Of a DNA stretch of 64,000 nt, positions 36,662 through 48,912 are shown piece by piece. Made by a program: the position numbers and the translations under genes. Positions within the stretch are counted from its first letter, which is position 1. Every line of letters begins with the position of its first letter. The stretch is from Chlorophyllum brunneum (Eukaryota > Basidiomycota > Agaricomycetes > Agaricales > Agaricaceae), in NCBI GenBank assembly GCA_963576785.1, contig OY756151.1, positions 248,001-312,000 of the forward strand, given 5' to 3'. Under the pieces are notes generated by a model, which was not told where the DNA came from, made no database searches, and worked only from the letters and a program-made list of their open reading frames with translations.

Positions 36662-38546
36662 TTACATAGTCTCAGGAAATGGCTGGAGAGAATAGAGGTC
36701 CCCTGCTGGCACGGGTAGGGCCTTTTTTCTCCCCGCTCCAATGATGTAGGTCTTCTTCTCAGTATGCTCCGAACGACTCTTCCCTTGCTTGATGCTGGAA
36801 AATGTCTGTCGCATCATGGCGAGAGATCCGTTGCGAAATGGGCGGATGATCTTGGACCGCCAACTCCAAGGTATCAGGTAGTCGTAATTCCTTAGTCTAG
36901 TGTTCGATATCGCAGTTTCATGACGTACTTTGGCAATAAATCCCTGAACATTCATTCTGAGAACGTATTCCCCAGTTTCACACTTGCCCCAGTCACATTG
37001 CGAGAGCTGAAATAAAAGATCCTCCCCAAAATACACATCACGAAGCGTTGCCAAGGAGAACAAGTAGTTCAGTGCAGTCGTGTGGCTAAGGCCGGCATTA
37101 GGTTTTGGATCGTGCCAAGCCAGGAAGTTCACTGCGCAAAAGAAACCAGAGTAAGAGAACATTCGACAACACAAGTACATGTCACTCACTGTTGCTAGTC
37201 GAGGTGCGGTGCAGGGGATTGACGGCCATCGTAAGGCATCGTTGATGAATGTCTAGCGTATTAGCACAGAATTTTGGACCTGATCTAGCCGGGTCGTATA
37301 GGAAGTCGGAGAATGATGTATGGTAGAATGATAAATTGATAGGCGTCCCTTCTTGTGACTTCTCTACATCGAGACGGAGTGAAGGTTACCGGTGGCTGCA
37401 TAAAAAGCTGTTAATGAGAGACCAAGGACTGAACAATAGTACAGGAGGCCCCAGGGGACGATAAAATGAAGGGAGAGAAGCGACAGGGTATCTGGAAGGA
37501 TTACTTCGGGTATCTGCTCCATGATCAAGATATAGAACCTGTCCAGCTTCGAGAGTGGCTTGGGATCCAATCCAGCACTCCTTTCACCCAATTCCAACAC
37601 CGAGCGTAGCCGCTCCTCGGGCCCGACACCACCGTCCTGGCTGATGTACCTGATGATCGTGACTGCATAGACGAACAAGCCGGATGAGTGGTCAACAAGG
37701 CGGCGAATGTCGTCCTCAGACGGCCACACTATCCCACGAGGAAGACCATACTTAGCACGAATGATCCTGAAGCCGTCACAAAGGTATGCTTCGATGTCGC
37801 TGTCGGCATCACGGGTTACTGGGAGGGTGAGCTGCCATGAAACCTTCTCGGCGAGTTCCGATGAAAAAGCTGCGACGATGTGGGGCTCCGGTCTGCCAAA
37901 GAACGCCCACAGGAAGGGCGTCGTTTGTTGGTTAATGGATGTGATAATAAGTTCGATGATGGCGGCTTGAGCATCTTTCGTCTTGCATTCGTCGAGACCA
38001 TCAACAATGATGACTGCGTCCATCCCCACCCCATGACCTTTACCGGTCAACTTGCGGATTGGCTTCGCGAGGAGCTCCCGGAACTGGACATCAATCGACG
38101 TCTCGAGTACAAGGGAGTCGCGGAGAATGATGGCATCGACAAGGTCACGGTAGGCAGGATATCTTGTAGCGAGTTGATATGCGATTGTTGGCACAAACTT
38201 TTTTGGATCGTTCCACCCATTGGGTCGATAGAAGAAGAATGTCGCTCCCAGCCGTTCGGACCTGCCGTGTCTTCCACCCACCCGAGCCCCAATCAGTGAT
38301 GGTCCGAATGTATTCCTCTCGAGTACCTGGGTGGCATTTTGGAGAATCGCGAGCATACGAGTTGTGTATTGCTTGTCGGAGGGAGGACTCGAGGAGTAGT
38401 CTGATACCCGATCCCTTGCCTGTGTTCGACAATCGTCAATGTCAGGAGTATTGGGTGATGGGACGATACTCACAGCTATCAAGGATTATGTTGTTTTCGG
38501 CAAAGTTACCCCCGTTTATGGCGACATTTTTACTTTTGTCAAACAT
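36662..38546 (-). pseudogene. NACHT gene copy with deleted P-loop and frameshifts
   Basis: A nearly full-length paralogue of the 32.3-34.3 kb gene, disabled. The first exon is preserved (ATG 38544-38546, MFDKSKNVAINGGNFAENNI) and is followed by GKGSGIRLLLESSLRQAIHN in one frame. Between WGSGGW (about 38290) and RLGATFFFYRPNGWND (about 38255) some 25-30 codons are missing, including the whole Walker A motif, and the frame changes there. Walker B (VIIVDGLDECKTKDAQ) and the rest of NACHT are intact in the new frame until a one-base loss near 37380 (LHSVSM and stop, where the intact copy has LHSVLGIEKSR). The 3' part continues as FLAWHDPKPNAGLSHTT and TYIIGAGRKKALPVP. It cannot bind nucleotide normally. 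Confidence 0.88.
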
Positions 38547-39253
38547 CGAAGGACGGACAGTGAGTCTGCGAGTGATAGTGATTGGGGACCAAGACAGAAG
38601 TGTGAATAACGTGAGGCCTCAAGCCTCCAGGGATGCTTGGATAGACGCTATTTGCTGATGAACAAGAAGCCAAACATCAACGCATTAGCGCGCGATGAGA
38701 TGTCAATTTCAGAGGTGGGTCATCGGAAAAAGATCTTTCGCAAGAGGAAGCCCGGGCCCAACTAACCTGCTAGACGCCCCCACTGATATATCTGAGGTTA
38801 GAATGTCAAAAATCACTTGGCATGGCGCGGCAGGTTGAGATCTGAGAGTTGAGGAACTGTGCAAATGGGTACCTAGAATATTCCTCGCCACAACATTATT
38901 ACTCATTACCTGAATGTAGAGCTTTAGTCGTGTGGCATTGGAAGTAGGCCTGGTGCCGAACAGTCTGTGGCCCAGGGAACGCAACCTTGATCTCACAGAT
39001 CACCAAAAGTAATGGGAGCCGCGCTCATCATGACAGCCAACGGTGGCCCCACGCAATTACTACTTGGCCACGTTTATATTCTGGCCACTTCCTGAAAGTG
39101 CCCATCCCCATCTTCGTCCCGATTCATTTTTTCCCAATCGCATTTAGCAAAACTCGGGTTCAAGAGGTGATAACTCTATCCATGTCCTGTTCAACAAAGA
39201 GAAGGTGTATCAAAGCATGAGACCACTTATAACCTAATTATTAAATCCTGTGT
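38547..39253. other. Upstream flank of the third NACHT copy
   Basis: No gene. It shares scattered sequence with 34308-34800 (see that entry), so it is part of the duplicated NLR unit. A minus frame at 38709-38996 (MRSRLRSLGHRLFGTRP) is unassigned. The region ends abruptly at the Copia LTR. Confidence 0.4.
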
Positions 39254-39690
39254 TGAACAGCACAGTAATGCGCAGTAGCAGATGGATGATCTGACTTACT
39301 GATAGTGTGGGTTAGTAAACAGTAAGTGAACTAAGAGTTACTGAGAAAGTCAAGTAGAGTGAGGTAGATAATCGAGTAGATTGTCTAAGGAAACATAAGG
39401 GAATACATGCTGCTTTATATACTAAGTGTCTGGGTAGAAAACCCTAAGACCTATGAGTAATAACTATGCATAATGAGTCAGTAATGACTACAGAGTCCCT
39501 TGAAACACTGCAATACCATCAGCAGTGTCCAGTAGCATAATTGGAGTGACAGCGATCAGTCAGCTCATGAAATACATGAGTAGGAGGTGCATAATGTGAG
39601 TCAGAGGGTGCAGCCTTGACGATAAATATTAGATGAATAATACTGAAGAGCTAGTCACATGGAATGCAGCTGTAGTAAGTGCAAATAACA
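39254..39690 (-). repeat. Copia LTR (3' LTR of the minus-strand element)
   Basis: 437-bp LTR bounded by TGTTGAACAG on the left and ending AAATAACA on the right (TG...CA on either strand). A polypurine tract (CTAGGAGGAGT on the minus strand, about 39692-39705) sits just inside it. It is homologous over its length, in inverted orientation, to 61210-61630. Confidence 0.82.
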
Positions 39691-41482
39691 ATACTCCTCC
39701 TAGCTCAAAGTGTGATATGAATCAAGTACCAAACTGAATAGGCAAATAATTGTGACATCATTGAAATTTAACAGTATCCAGACTTTTTGTGCAGATGTCA
39801 GCAGGGTTCTTCTCAAACTCCACATAAAATAGTTCTATTTTGCCTGTCTCAACGAGTTTATGGATGAAATACCAGTGAATCATGACATGTTTAGATTGAT
39901 GTCAACTAGGTTAGAAGCCCAGAAGGTCAATCCTAGATTGTCACACATGAGATGTGGAGCAGGCTGTTCAAACCCAATCTCTCCTAGCAGCTGATGTATC
40001 TAAGTCAGTTGATGAGATGTTTTGCACATGGAGACATACTTGGCTTTTATGGTAGATAGTGCTGTGGTAGCTTGTCAGCAACTCAACCAAGAAATTGGTC
40101 TGTCAGCAAACAAGACTAAGTTGCTGGAAGTAGACTTGCACATAGCAAGATATCCTGTGAAGTCAGAATCAGAGAAGCCTTGAATGGACTTCTTTGATTG
40201 CCCATTAAAAACGAGGTAATAGTGTCTCATACTCAGAAGGTAGTGGCACAGGTATAAACCATGCTTGTAGTGCTCCTTTGAAGGACTAGCCATCTGCTGA
40301 CTGAGTTTCACAATGACATAAGCAATATCAGGTCATGAGCCAATCATGAGATATATCAGGGATCCAACAAGTTGTTGGTACTTCTGGTGGAACTCAGGGT
40401 CAATGGTACCCTTGTAGGGCAGGAAGGCACATTCTGCCAGAAGAGGCATTTGAGTTGGCCTTGCAGTGACACCAAATTTAGCAAGGACCTTATCAAGATA
40501 TAAAATCTGATTGACATGGATCTGTTTGTTCTTCTGGTCCTGCAAGATAGTCATGCCAAGAAACTTGGTAGTTTCTCTAAGGTCACAACATTCCTATTGT
40601 TCCATGAAGTTTTTCTTCATTTGATAATAGAAGGAGCACTTCTTGCCTATGAAGACAACATCGTCGATGTAGATGAGGGCAATCATAATCAAGCCAGTCT
40701 TCGGACAGCAATTATAATATACTCCAGCATTGGATAGAGATTGCTTGAAACCCATAGCAAGCAGTGATTTCATTATTATGTACCACCAAGCCAAGCTGGC
40801 TTGCTTAAGGCCATATAATGCTTTTTGTAACCTCCACACTTCATTTTGTCCAAGTGTGAATCCCTCTGGTTGTTCCATGAAGATCTCTTCATCCAGATTG
40901 CCATATAAATAGGCGGTTTTTATGTCAACACTTTCAATCTCCCAGTCTTCAACTACTACTAAAGAGAATAGGAGATGAGAAGTTTTGTAGTGGACAACTG
41001 GAGAGAAAAGCTCATTATAGTCGAGACCTTCCTTCTGTAAGAAACCTTTTGCCACTAGTCAAGCACAGTAATGACTGTCCAACTTAGTGTTGAAGACCTA
41101 TCTATTTTTAACAACATTAATACCCTTGGTAGGGTGGTCTACTAACTTGTACACATTGCATTTCCTGAGTGCATCAAGCTCTTCAAGGCATGCCTTAAGC
41201 CATTTGTTGTGCTTAGTAGGCGGCAACTTGGCAAGGTCCAGAAATTGGACTGGCTGTGGTGATAGAGAAGTTGTACTGGCCTTAGAAAGGCAGTAATGGA
41301 TTAACTCTATACCACCTTTGTAAATTAATCTGTGAAGCTCTTTCTCACTTGGTTCAAGCATGGGTAAATCAATATTCTGCTCATGTGCTGGCAGGGGAGG
41401 TTGCAGCCTATCAGGTGCATACTTATTTTCTCCTGGAATGCAATGACCAAGCCTTGGAGGGGTGTTAGGTTGGCTAGGATTC
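39691..41482 (-). pseudogene. Copia (Pseudoviridae-type) pol fragment: reverse transcriptase and RNase H
   Basis: The C-terminal half of a Ty1/copia polyprotein. In order: LDALRKCNVYKLVDHP, LVAKGFLQKEGLDYNELFSP, DIKTAYLYGNLDEEIFMEQP, LQKALYGLKQASLAWW, the RT active site LIYIDDVVFIG, FLGMTILQDQKNKQIHVNQI, then RNase H SIQGFSDSDFTGYLAMCKST and a broken tail to about 39760. At least six in-frame stops are present (for example after VVKNR and FMEQ), so it is inactive. The N-terminal half (gag, protease, integrase) is missing: the element is cut at 41483 by the Gypsy LTR, and its remainder was not found beyond 54257. Confidence 0.85.
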
Positions 41483-41787
41483 TGTTATGACCTTAGTCTA
41501 GGACTCAGGTTGCAAGTCTTTGGATAAAAACAAGGGAGTAGAGAGAAGAGAAAGGGATGATATGATTGGTAAAGTGTAAGGAATACATCAAGTATTACTA
41601 CACTTTATATACTAGTGGTGGGAGCTAAGAATAAGAGAGTAGAGTAAAGGAGTCATAGAGAACAAGTAGAACAAGTCAGTAAGAGTACAGACATAAGGGA
41701 TAAAACAGGGAATAAAACTGATACATAGGAATGATGAGTGCGATGGACACATGATAGGAATGTACTGTCTATCTATAGTTCATAACA
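41483..41787 (-). repeat. 3' LTR of Gypsy element A
   Basis: 305 bp, bounded by TGTTATGA and TCATAACA. The polypurine tract AAAGGGAGGTATT (minus strand) is immediately adjacent at about 41788-41800. A TATATA motif lies at about 41610, consistent with a U3 promoter. By eye it differs from the 5' LTR at about 28 of 305 positions. Confidence 0.9.
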
Positions 41788-42108
41788 ATACCTCCCTTTG
41801 TATGTTCATGACCCCATGAAGTATTATGGTCTACTTGTCATCTTGTTCTTTATGTAAGGCATTGACAAGTTGGTATTTAGTAGGGCCGGTTATCGGAGTT
41901 CCTGACTTGTATCAACATCTGATCCAGAAGGGGGCATGGTCTTGTCCTCCTCTCAAGAGGGCAATGGTATGACCTTTGAAGGTGGTGGTATTGTTAGTTT
42001 TTGCTGAGACTAGGTTATGAACTATCTCTTGCCAGTAGTTGTCATTGAGTTGTCCTTCTTCTTTGAGTGTAAGGTACAATTGGGGTGGATTGAATATGAT
42101 AGGTTTGG
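41788..42108 (-). pseudogene. Gypsy A ORF3, 3' segment (separated by the LINE)
   Basis: The C-terminal part of the extra Gypsy ORF: STKPIIFNPPQLYLTLKEEG, QLNDNYWQEIVHNLVSAKTN and a stop at about 41912. It is the direct continuation of the segment at 48914-49515 and matches the uninterrupted copy in element B (59593-60390). The rest, to 41788, is non-coding and leads to the polypurine tract. Confidence 0.8.
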
Positions 42109-42125
42109 TGGATGGGTTGAACTTC
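42109..42125. repeat. LINE target-site duplication, copy 1
   Basis: TGGATGGGTTGAACTTC, identical to 48913-48929. It directly abuts the LINE poly(A) tail (read as T-rich on this strand, 42126-42142). Confidence 0.93.
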
Positions 42126-42141
42126 TTTCTTTTTTTTTTTA

Positions 42142-42489
42142 TCAACAATTTATATAGCAGTGCTCAATCGCAGTTCATGTGTACATATATACAAAAGCAG
42201 AATGTACAGAATGTTCGGAGCAAGGAAAGTAAACTACTCATAAACTAACCCCACAAGACTTGACACCATCTAGTATGTATACTAGAGAGATGTTTGGTAC
42301 CTGAGTTGAACAGCGGGAAAAAGAGTAAAAGGGAATTCGGAGAGAGAGAGAGTGAAGGAGAGAGATTAATAGAAAGAAGCTATCGACTTGCAAATACAAG
42401 GGGGAACAACAAACAGTACTAGCATATGGAGGAGCATTTTGCCCAGACACCACAGGAATGATGGATATTGAAAGAAAGCTACCTAAAAT
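42142..42489 (-). other. LINE 3' untranslated region
   Basis: Non-coding stretch between the last cysteine motif and frame remnants of ORF2 and the poly(A)-like tail. It is purine/pyrimidine-skewed (a GAGAGA tract around 42339-42362). No open frame continues to the tail. Confidence 0.6.
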
Positions 42490-45400
42490 AGTAGACAAGC
42501 AAGGAGAAGAGAGGTAGAGAAATGAAATTGAAATCCATAACTGGAAGAGCATAAGAAAAAAGGAAAAGAAGAAGGGACTCACATGGGCGCAGACCCGAAC
42601 CTCTGATGGACTTGATGATGATGTAACAGGAGTATTGAACCAGTGCGGATATGAGGGCGATCAGGCTCTGGAGGGAAGCTAAATGTGGTGGGGTTGCATC
42701 ACAAGAAGTTGATGAATGTCTTGATGGTGTCAATGCCAAAGTGATGATCAAAGTTGTTGCAACAATGGAGGATGTGCAACCTAGTCTGGACCATCTGATT
42801 GTCACAGTGGTGGCAAGATAAATCCTCGTTGGGGAAGAACCGAAGTCGGTATTTACCAATTGGGGCATGGCATAGGATGGTGCAACATGCTCTTGCGAAG
42901 AGCTGTAGTTGGTAACTGCATTCTCATATCCAGGGACTGGACTTGATGTATGATGGTAAAGCGGAGGCTCTGTTTGCTCGCACCGGGAGGTAGAGGAAGG
43001 AGCTACCACTGTATTTCTTGAACCTGAACATGGCCTGCCATGTATGAATGGCACGTTTGGCGGACTTCTTGCATAGGTAGGTAACGGAGTTAGGGATGTG
43101 GTGATTTTTACCCCAATTGGGCCAGGCGACTGTTTGGATCCAGTTGTGCATGGCTTTTTGGATGCCATACTTGCACTTTGATGGAGTGTGGTAAAATAAG
43201 AGGTGGTGCTAGTCAGATTTGTTGAACCAAGCCAGGAGCGCCTTCGAGGTGAGGATGGATTGTCGCTGGCAGGAGTGCAGTGAGCAGTCAAGTAGAAGCT
43301 AGGAGGCTGCAAGGGAGTCTGTGAACATGTGAATGTGTTCTACTTGGTCGTAGTTTTTGGTGGCAAGTACTTTGGTAATTCCAAGGTACTGCATGACCAG
43401 TTCGGTGTCAGTTGACATTGTTCCTCCGAGCCTCTTCATGATAGAGCTTCCTCCATCTAAGTGTCAAATAGTGGCTGCTGCTGTGAACTGGCTAGCAAGC
43501 AGGTTGGGATTGGGGTGGACCGATCCGTCCATGGCAATAATGATAGATTTGAAGTCCGTTGACACATTCATCATTACATCATCCCAAAGTGTCTTCAAGA
43601 GGTGGGGGTCATCCTGGTTGAATCCTATGAAAGATATATTAGCAGGGAAATGGTCAAGTAACCTATGTCCAGGCTAGACAGATTTGGAAACAGAATTAAA
43701 ATATTCTATATACTGAGTCTCAGGGGTGGAGTGTGAAATATCCATCATAGCTCCAAGTGTCTTCTTCTTCTGAATCTCCATGAAATTCTTGATGTAAAGT
43801 CAGTGTGGGGAAAAATGATACTCTTTCATCAATCTTGCCAGTGTGTGTTCATCGTCCAATGTGTGAAGCCTTGACACTTGCCATTTGGCCAACTTTTGGA
43901 GGTGGAGTTTGATGGGCATGAGCCCTGTGAGAGACTCAACACCACCAGTGGGAGAAGTCCGGAAGGCCCTGGTTATCCAGAGGGCCACTCTCCATTGCAT
44001 CTTGTTGAGAATTTTGCAAGTCCCTTTCGTTCGTGACTTGTCATGAAACCATAATTGGTATCCATATGTCGTCACCAGTATGACACACAAATGGTACAGT
44101 AGTGTTTTGTTGCTAGGGGACAGACCATGTATGGAGTTTCCTAGCATTTTTATTGCCTTGATCGAAGATATTGCCTTGGCAGAATAGTAGCAGACATACT
44201 CCTTAAAGGTTAGTATCCGGTCGAAATAGAAGCCGAGATATTGCCAGTGGGCTTTCGGCTTAAGGGGGGTATGGCCAGTGAATGGTGGGGATCCCAAATC
44301 AATGAAGGGATTGGAGTCTTGCCTCACACATGTAAAGTGGAAGACTTCAGACTTGCTGTGTTCGATCACTAGGCCAAATTTGTTCATGAGCCGCTCCATT
44401 TCACGGTACATGTGTTGGAGTATTTCAACATTCCATTTGAGGGATGGGGATTGCATGACCAGGGTACCATCATCTACAAAAGATAGGAGGTCAAAGTCCT
44501 ATTTGTCACAGTGTTCCTCTATATGGACATCGAAGATTTGGAGGAGGGGGGTGAGGTAAAGGGCAGAGAGAATGGGACTTAGGGCTAAGCCTTGGCCCAC
44601 TCCAACTGCTGCATCGAATTCCAGGGAGTTTTTGTTGTTCCACCGGTAGGTAGTGCAGCATTCTTTGAGATAGTTGTTGAAGAACCCCGCAATCTGGGGA
44701 GGGAATCCCTGCTGATTGAGTATGTCAGTAAGGAGGTTGTGGTTAAGGGAGAGAAAGAATTGGGTGACATCAAATGCAAGTACCGATGTTTTCTTTTTCT
44801 TCATCCATGCTTCCCGGTTAGGAAAAGCCCCATGTCCTTGGTGGATCATTGTTGGATGGCTCCCAGTTGGTGAGAGTGGAGAACCTTGAATTTCACCACC
44901 TCAAATTGAAGTCATTTGGCTAGCATCTTCTCTATTAGCTTGCCAAACATGTTGAGTAAGACAATCGGTCTGAATGCCTTTGGAGTGGAGTAATCAGGTT
45001 TGTTGGGTTTGGGAATGATTACTGATGTTGACTTTTTGAAGCGTGAGGGCCAGTGTCCAAGAGTTAGGCACATGCAGCTGATTTTGAGGAAGAGATTGGC
45101 ACAAGTGTCGACAGCGGCAATCTGTTTAAGGTGGGACCAGGAGATGTAGTTAGGGCTGGGGATAGAAGAATTTGAGGTATCTTTGAGTGATTCCCTCATC
45201 TTTAGGAGAGAGAAATCAACCCAAGTCCTATTCTCCATACCAATTGGCAGTGGTAGTTCATCTAGGACAGCTGTGTTGACAAGTCTGTCCTGAGCTGAGT
45301 TGTAATGTTGGTCAAGGGCCATCCATAGGTTATCCATGGTGAGGCAAGGTTGACCATTGTGGCAAATGGCTTCCATAGCCAGGAGAGTGCGTGCTTTGAC

Positions 45401-46618
45401 CTATGGCATTAGATCCCATGGGTATTGATTGTCAACCAAGATTTCTTGAATCTTCTTGTCGAAATATGCTCTTTTCATTTTTCTCGTAGTCTTGCAAAAG
45501 GTGTTCCATTTGCACTTGTTCTTGTGGTCTGTGCAGTGTGTTGCGAGTGCGTAAGAACATTCTTCATTCCACCAGGTCTTAGACCTAGTGGTGATCTTGG
45601 TCTTCTTCGCATTGCAATTCTAGGACCTGTCAAACAAAACTCCCAATTCAGCAACAGCTCTCTCCAACTCATCCGCGTCATTTATTGGCCAGTTCTTGGT
45701 GTTAATCCCTTCTGTGATATCCATCAGGAATTTGGTTTCCTCTTCCGACTCTTTGGGAATTGTCAATCTTTCGATGACAACTTCCATCTGCAGGATAGAA
45801 ACCCTGATTAGAAGGGAGGCATGATCCAAGTTGTATCGATTGCCTTCCTGGATAGCATAGGTGGGGACATATGGTAACATTCCTGAAACAAACAACAGAT
45901 CAATGACCATGTCTGGTAGGTTGGGGTCTGAGGTGTAGTGTGTTGGTTTGGCTGCAGATAGGATTGACCTCTCTAAGTTGAGGGCTTCAGTGATCATGAG
46001 GAGATGGTCTGCACTTACCAGATGTTGGTCCATTGAAGGGTCCCATTACTCAGATCAAATGTTGATATCCCCACCTAGTAAGAGGAAGGGTGGAAGGTCG
46101 AAGAGACACTCCTCAAGGAAGTGGAGCACAGTGTTACAGCTGTCATTGTATACATTCAGCAACAGTAGTTCTTCTCCTCCTACACAAAGAGAGATGCACA
46201 GGAGGTCTTGATGTTCTATCACATCTCTTCTGACAGAGGGTTGGAGATGCTTGAGTCTCTTGTGAGCAAAGGCAAGAACTCAGGGAGTAGTACAGTGTTC
46301 CATGTTCACCGTCCATTGAGGGTAACACCAGTGTCCAACTTGGAGGACTTCTTTGGCAATAATTGGATATGAGAGGAGCGTTCAGTCTGGGTGGACCAGG
46401 CCTCCCACAAGGGGGGAACCATTGTTGGAGACGGGGGAAGGGATATTGCAGAGGTATCTCTACGGGGGTTCTTGTATGAGGAGGAGGTCGATATCACCTC
46501 TACATATGAGGACTGTCTCCATCACTCTATACGATCTTCCAACATTGTGAGAGCAGACCTTCAACTTACTCAGAAGCGAGCGAAGAGGCTTGTCTTGATT
46601 ATTGGGTGCATTATTCAT
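42490..46618 (-). pseudogene. LINE ORF2: endonuclease, reverse transcriptase, RNase H
   Basis: The start ATG at 46616-46618 leads into an APE-type endonuclease: LKVCSHNVGRSYRVMETVL, DIDLLLIQEPP, LLLLNVYNDS, DMVIDLLFVSG, NLDHASLLI. The reverse transcriptase follows: SVIIPKPNKPDYSTPKAFRP, VLAFDVTQFFLSLNHNLL, GVGQGLALSPILSALYL and the active site LLSFVDDGTLVM. Then come GFYFDRILTFKEYVCYYSAK and VTTYGYQLW. RNase H is seen as IIIAMDGSVHPNPN and HIHMFTDSLAAS, and the C-terminal zinc motif as LSCHHCDNQMVQTRLHILHC (C-x2-C-x8-H-x3-C). Stops after IQEPP, in the RNase H, and near 44500 and 46040 inactivate it. Confidence 0.88.
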
Positions 46619-48905
46619 TGAGGGGGGTTAGTCTGGCTTTGACTAGCCAGGGATGATGAGGAGGGGGGCAGTGGAACTCCTTTGTTGGCTCTTAGTTCAA
46701 GTGCTTTGTTGGCATACCAGTTGTGGTTGAATTGCTTCTTCCAAAACTGACATTTATGGTCAGTGGTGAGGTGATCCTTGCTGCAGTTGGAGCACGTAGC
46801 CTTATGGGGACATGGTTCTCCAGTGGGGGTGGCCGCAATGGGCGGGTCTGCTTTGTTGTTACCCTTGCAGCAGAAGGCAAAGGCACGATGGTTGGCAGTG
46901 GAGTGAGGGCCCTTGCAATGGGCACAAGTGAACAGCCTCACACAGCATTGGATAAGGGAGTGGCCCCATTTGCAGCACTTGGCACAGAAAGGAACTCCTA
47001 GGTTAGCATTGGCCCTCCTGATGCGGAAGAGACCTCTGTAAATGTTGAGGAACTTATCCTCAATCTTCACAATATTGGTTCCCACCTTGAAGTCCCATAT
47101 TTCAAACCATACCATGCAGGTGTCAGAGTGCTTAGAATTGCATTGCACTCTTGGTTGTGTCACAAATTGAATGGTGTCTGAATGAATGGAACTTTGGATG
47201 CTAGAAATCACATCGGCTTCGGAGAGGATCTGCCCTCATGGTGTAATGTAACTGACGTCCGTGACTTTCATGAACAATTTAGGTTTGGGGAGGGATACTT
47301 TGCCCATAGTGATTCCTCCAAATTTCCCCTGAGCTACACCCTGACGATGTCGAGCTCAGTAGGGGTTAACACCTCTGAGGTGTGGACCATAAGGCCCAGC
47401 TTACCCTGTGAGGTGGCAATAACCCTAGTCTTGGACTTCTCCGCTATAAGACAAACATTAAGAGAGTCTATGATGGCCCCAAAATTGGAGTCGTTGGGCC
47501 CGGTGAGAAGGGGAATGATGACTTGCTTGCGCAAGGGACCATTCAGTGTGGAGCGAATTATACCAGCTTTCTTAGCTGGCTTTTTGTTTGTAGGGGAGAA
47601 GGTGGAGAAGGCAGCATTGTACATTGCTACCACTTTCTCATGTGACAATTCTGGGAACTTGCTTGCAAACTCTAAGAGTTTGAGAGGATCGCATCCAGTG
47701 GCAGCAGGAGTAGAGGTGGAGTTCTTACCACCTTTGGCTGCAGCTGCAGCATAGGAGATTTTTATGTCTTCCTTAGGTTTCCCAGTATCCTTCAAGAGGG
47801 ACACTGTGGCTTTGGTGGCCTTGCCAGGCACAATTACAGGAGCAGGGTTGTTACCTTTGGCTTGGTGATAGCAGGTTTCGTGGCCATTGATTTGGGTTTC
47901 CGGCCCCTACTTTTCTTCTTATGAGTGACGGCCTTGAACTCCACCTTGGTGATCATTTGCATGTCATCATCAGAGATACCCAAATAAGTGACTTCATTGC
48001 CATCGGTGATACCCGGAGTGACAATGTGCTCAATGACCTCCATGCAGATGTTGTCAGGTTTATGCATGGGGGCTTTTGAGACTGTGCATCGTAGGGGGAA
48101 AACATCTAGCTGAGGTGTTTCCTCAGCATGGATAGTAATCTTACCAAGATTGACCCCCATCCAACCATGGAGGTTGTTCTTCTGTTCATTGACTGTGACC
48201 TTGAGCCATCCTGCCTTTATCAGGGTCCCCGTCAGTTCAGTAAAGGCCCGTCCAAATGCAAGTCCCTCGTCACCACTTATTGCTTTCAGAGTATTTGCAC
48301 AAGTATTAAGAGACAAAAACTTAGCTGAAAGTTAAACATGCTACAGGCCTTAACCTACTTGGAGATCTTACCAACCTCCCTAACAGCATTGTCATAAAAT
48401 TTTTCTGGTCCACCCTCATGTTCTGGCTCAGCCTTTTCTTCTACTTCGGCTTTCAACTCCTCCTCGACCTGGTCAGCCCAGTCCTTGTTGTCTATGCCTG
48501 AATAGTAATGGTCACCTTCTGGGCAAACTCATTTGGATGTTCTATGGATGGTCTTTTCCATATTACCAATAGGGGGGTCTGTGGACTGTAGGGGGGTAGT
48601 CACCCTTTTACTGAGGACCAATGGAGGAATAGTGTGGCTGTAGGCCTGATCAGTCAGGATTACAGGTCTAGAGATGGAAGGCATCCTTGGAAACAGGATG
48701 CCTGGGGGGGGCAGAGCTGGGGGGGCTGCAAAGATGGAGGGGATGGGAACACGTGTTGTGTTTCCAAAGATATCTCCATCACCATCTGGTGTAAGCTTTC
48801 TTGGAGAAAGGTCAGATCATAACGCTGGCATTGAATTGCTTTAGTACAATAGACTAGTACCATGTAATCGAGTTTTTGCAAATCGATGGTGGTGGTATGA
48901 GTCAA
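46615..48905 (-). pseudogene. LINE ORF1, gag-like nucleic-acid-binding protein
   Basis: ORF1 protein coats the LINE RNA. It is spread over several frames: an N-terminal part near 48905-48360 (IDLQKLDYMVLVYC, DWADQVEEELKAEVEEKAEP), a middle part 48316-47834 (AFTELTGTLIKAGWLKVTVN, KKKSRGRKPKS), another to 47334 (KISYAAAAAKGG, TLNGPLRKQVIIPL), and the C-terminal part 47211-46615 with cysteine clusters CAKCCKWGHSLIQCC, CAHCKGPHSTANH and CSNCSKDHLTTDHKC. The last three are CCHC-type knuckles. Frame changes at about 47830 and 47300 break it. It ends with TGA at 46615-46617, overlapping the ORF2 ATG. Confidence 0.8.
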
Positions 48906-48912
48906 AGAGGGA

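Larger units (their letters stand above)
42126..48912 (-). mobile_element. Full-length LINE (Tad/I-like non-LTR retrotransposon)
   Basis: 6,787 bp, inserted in the Gypsy ORF3 and bounded by a perfect 17-bp duplication. The minus strand runs 5' at 48912 to a poly(A)-like tail at 42126-42142. It encodes ORF1 (gag-like, CCHC knuckles) and ORF2 (endonuclease, reverse transcriptase, RNase H, C-terminal CCHC). Both ORFs carry stops and frame changes. Because both ends are present it appears to have inserted as a full-length copy. Confidence 0.92.

Noticed and set aside
41483..41787. Possible CRISPR-like or tandem repeat signal from recurring sequence near 41.5, 54.0 and 60.6 kb
   Set aside because: These are LTR copies with TG...CA ends and an adjacent polypurine tract, not arrays.
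46143..47001. Several plus-strand frames across the LINE
   Set aside because: All are antisense to ORF1/ORF2 domains recognised on the minus strand.
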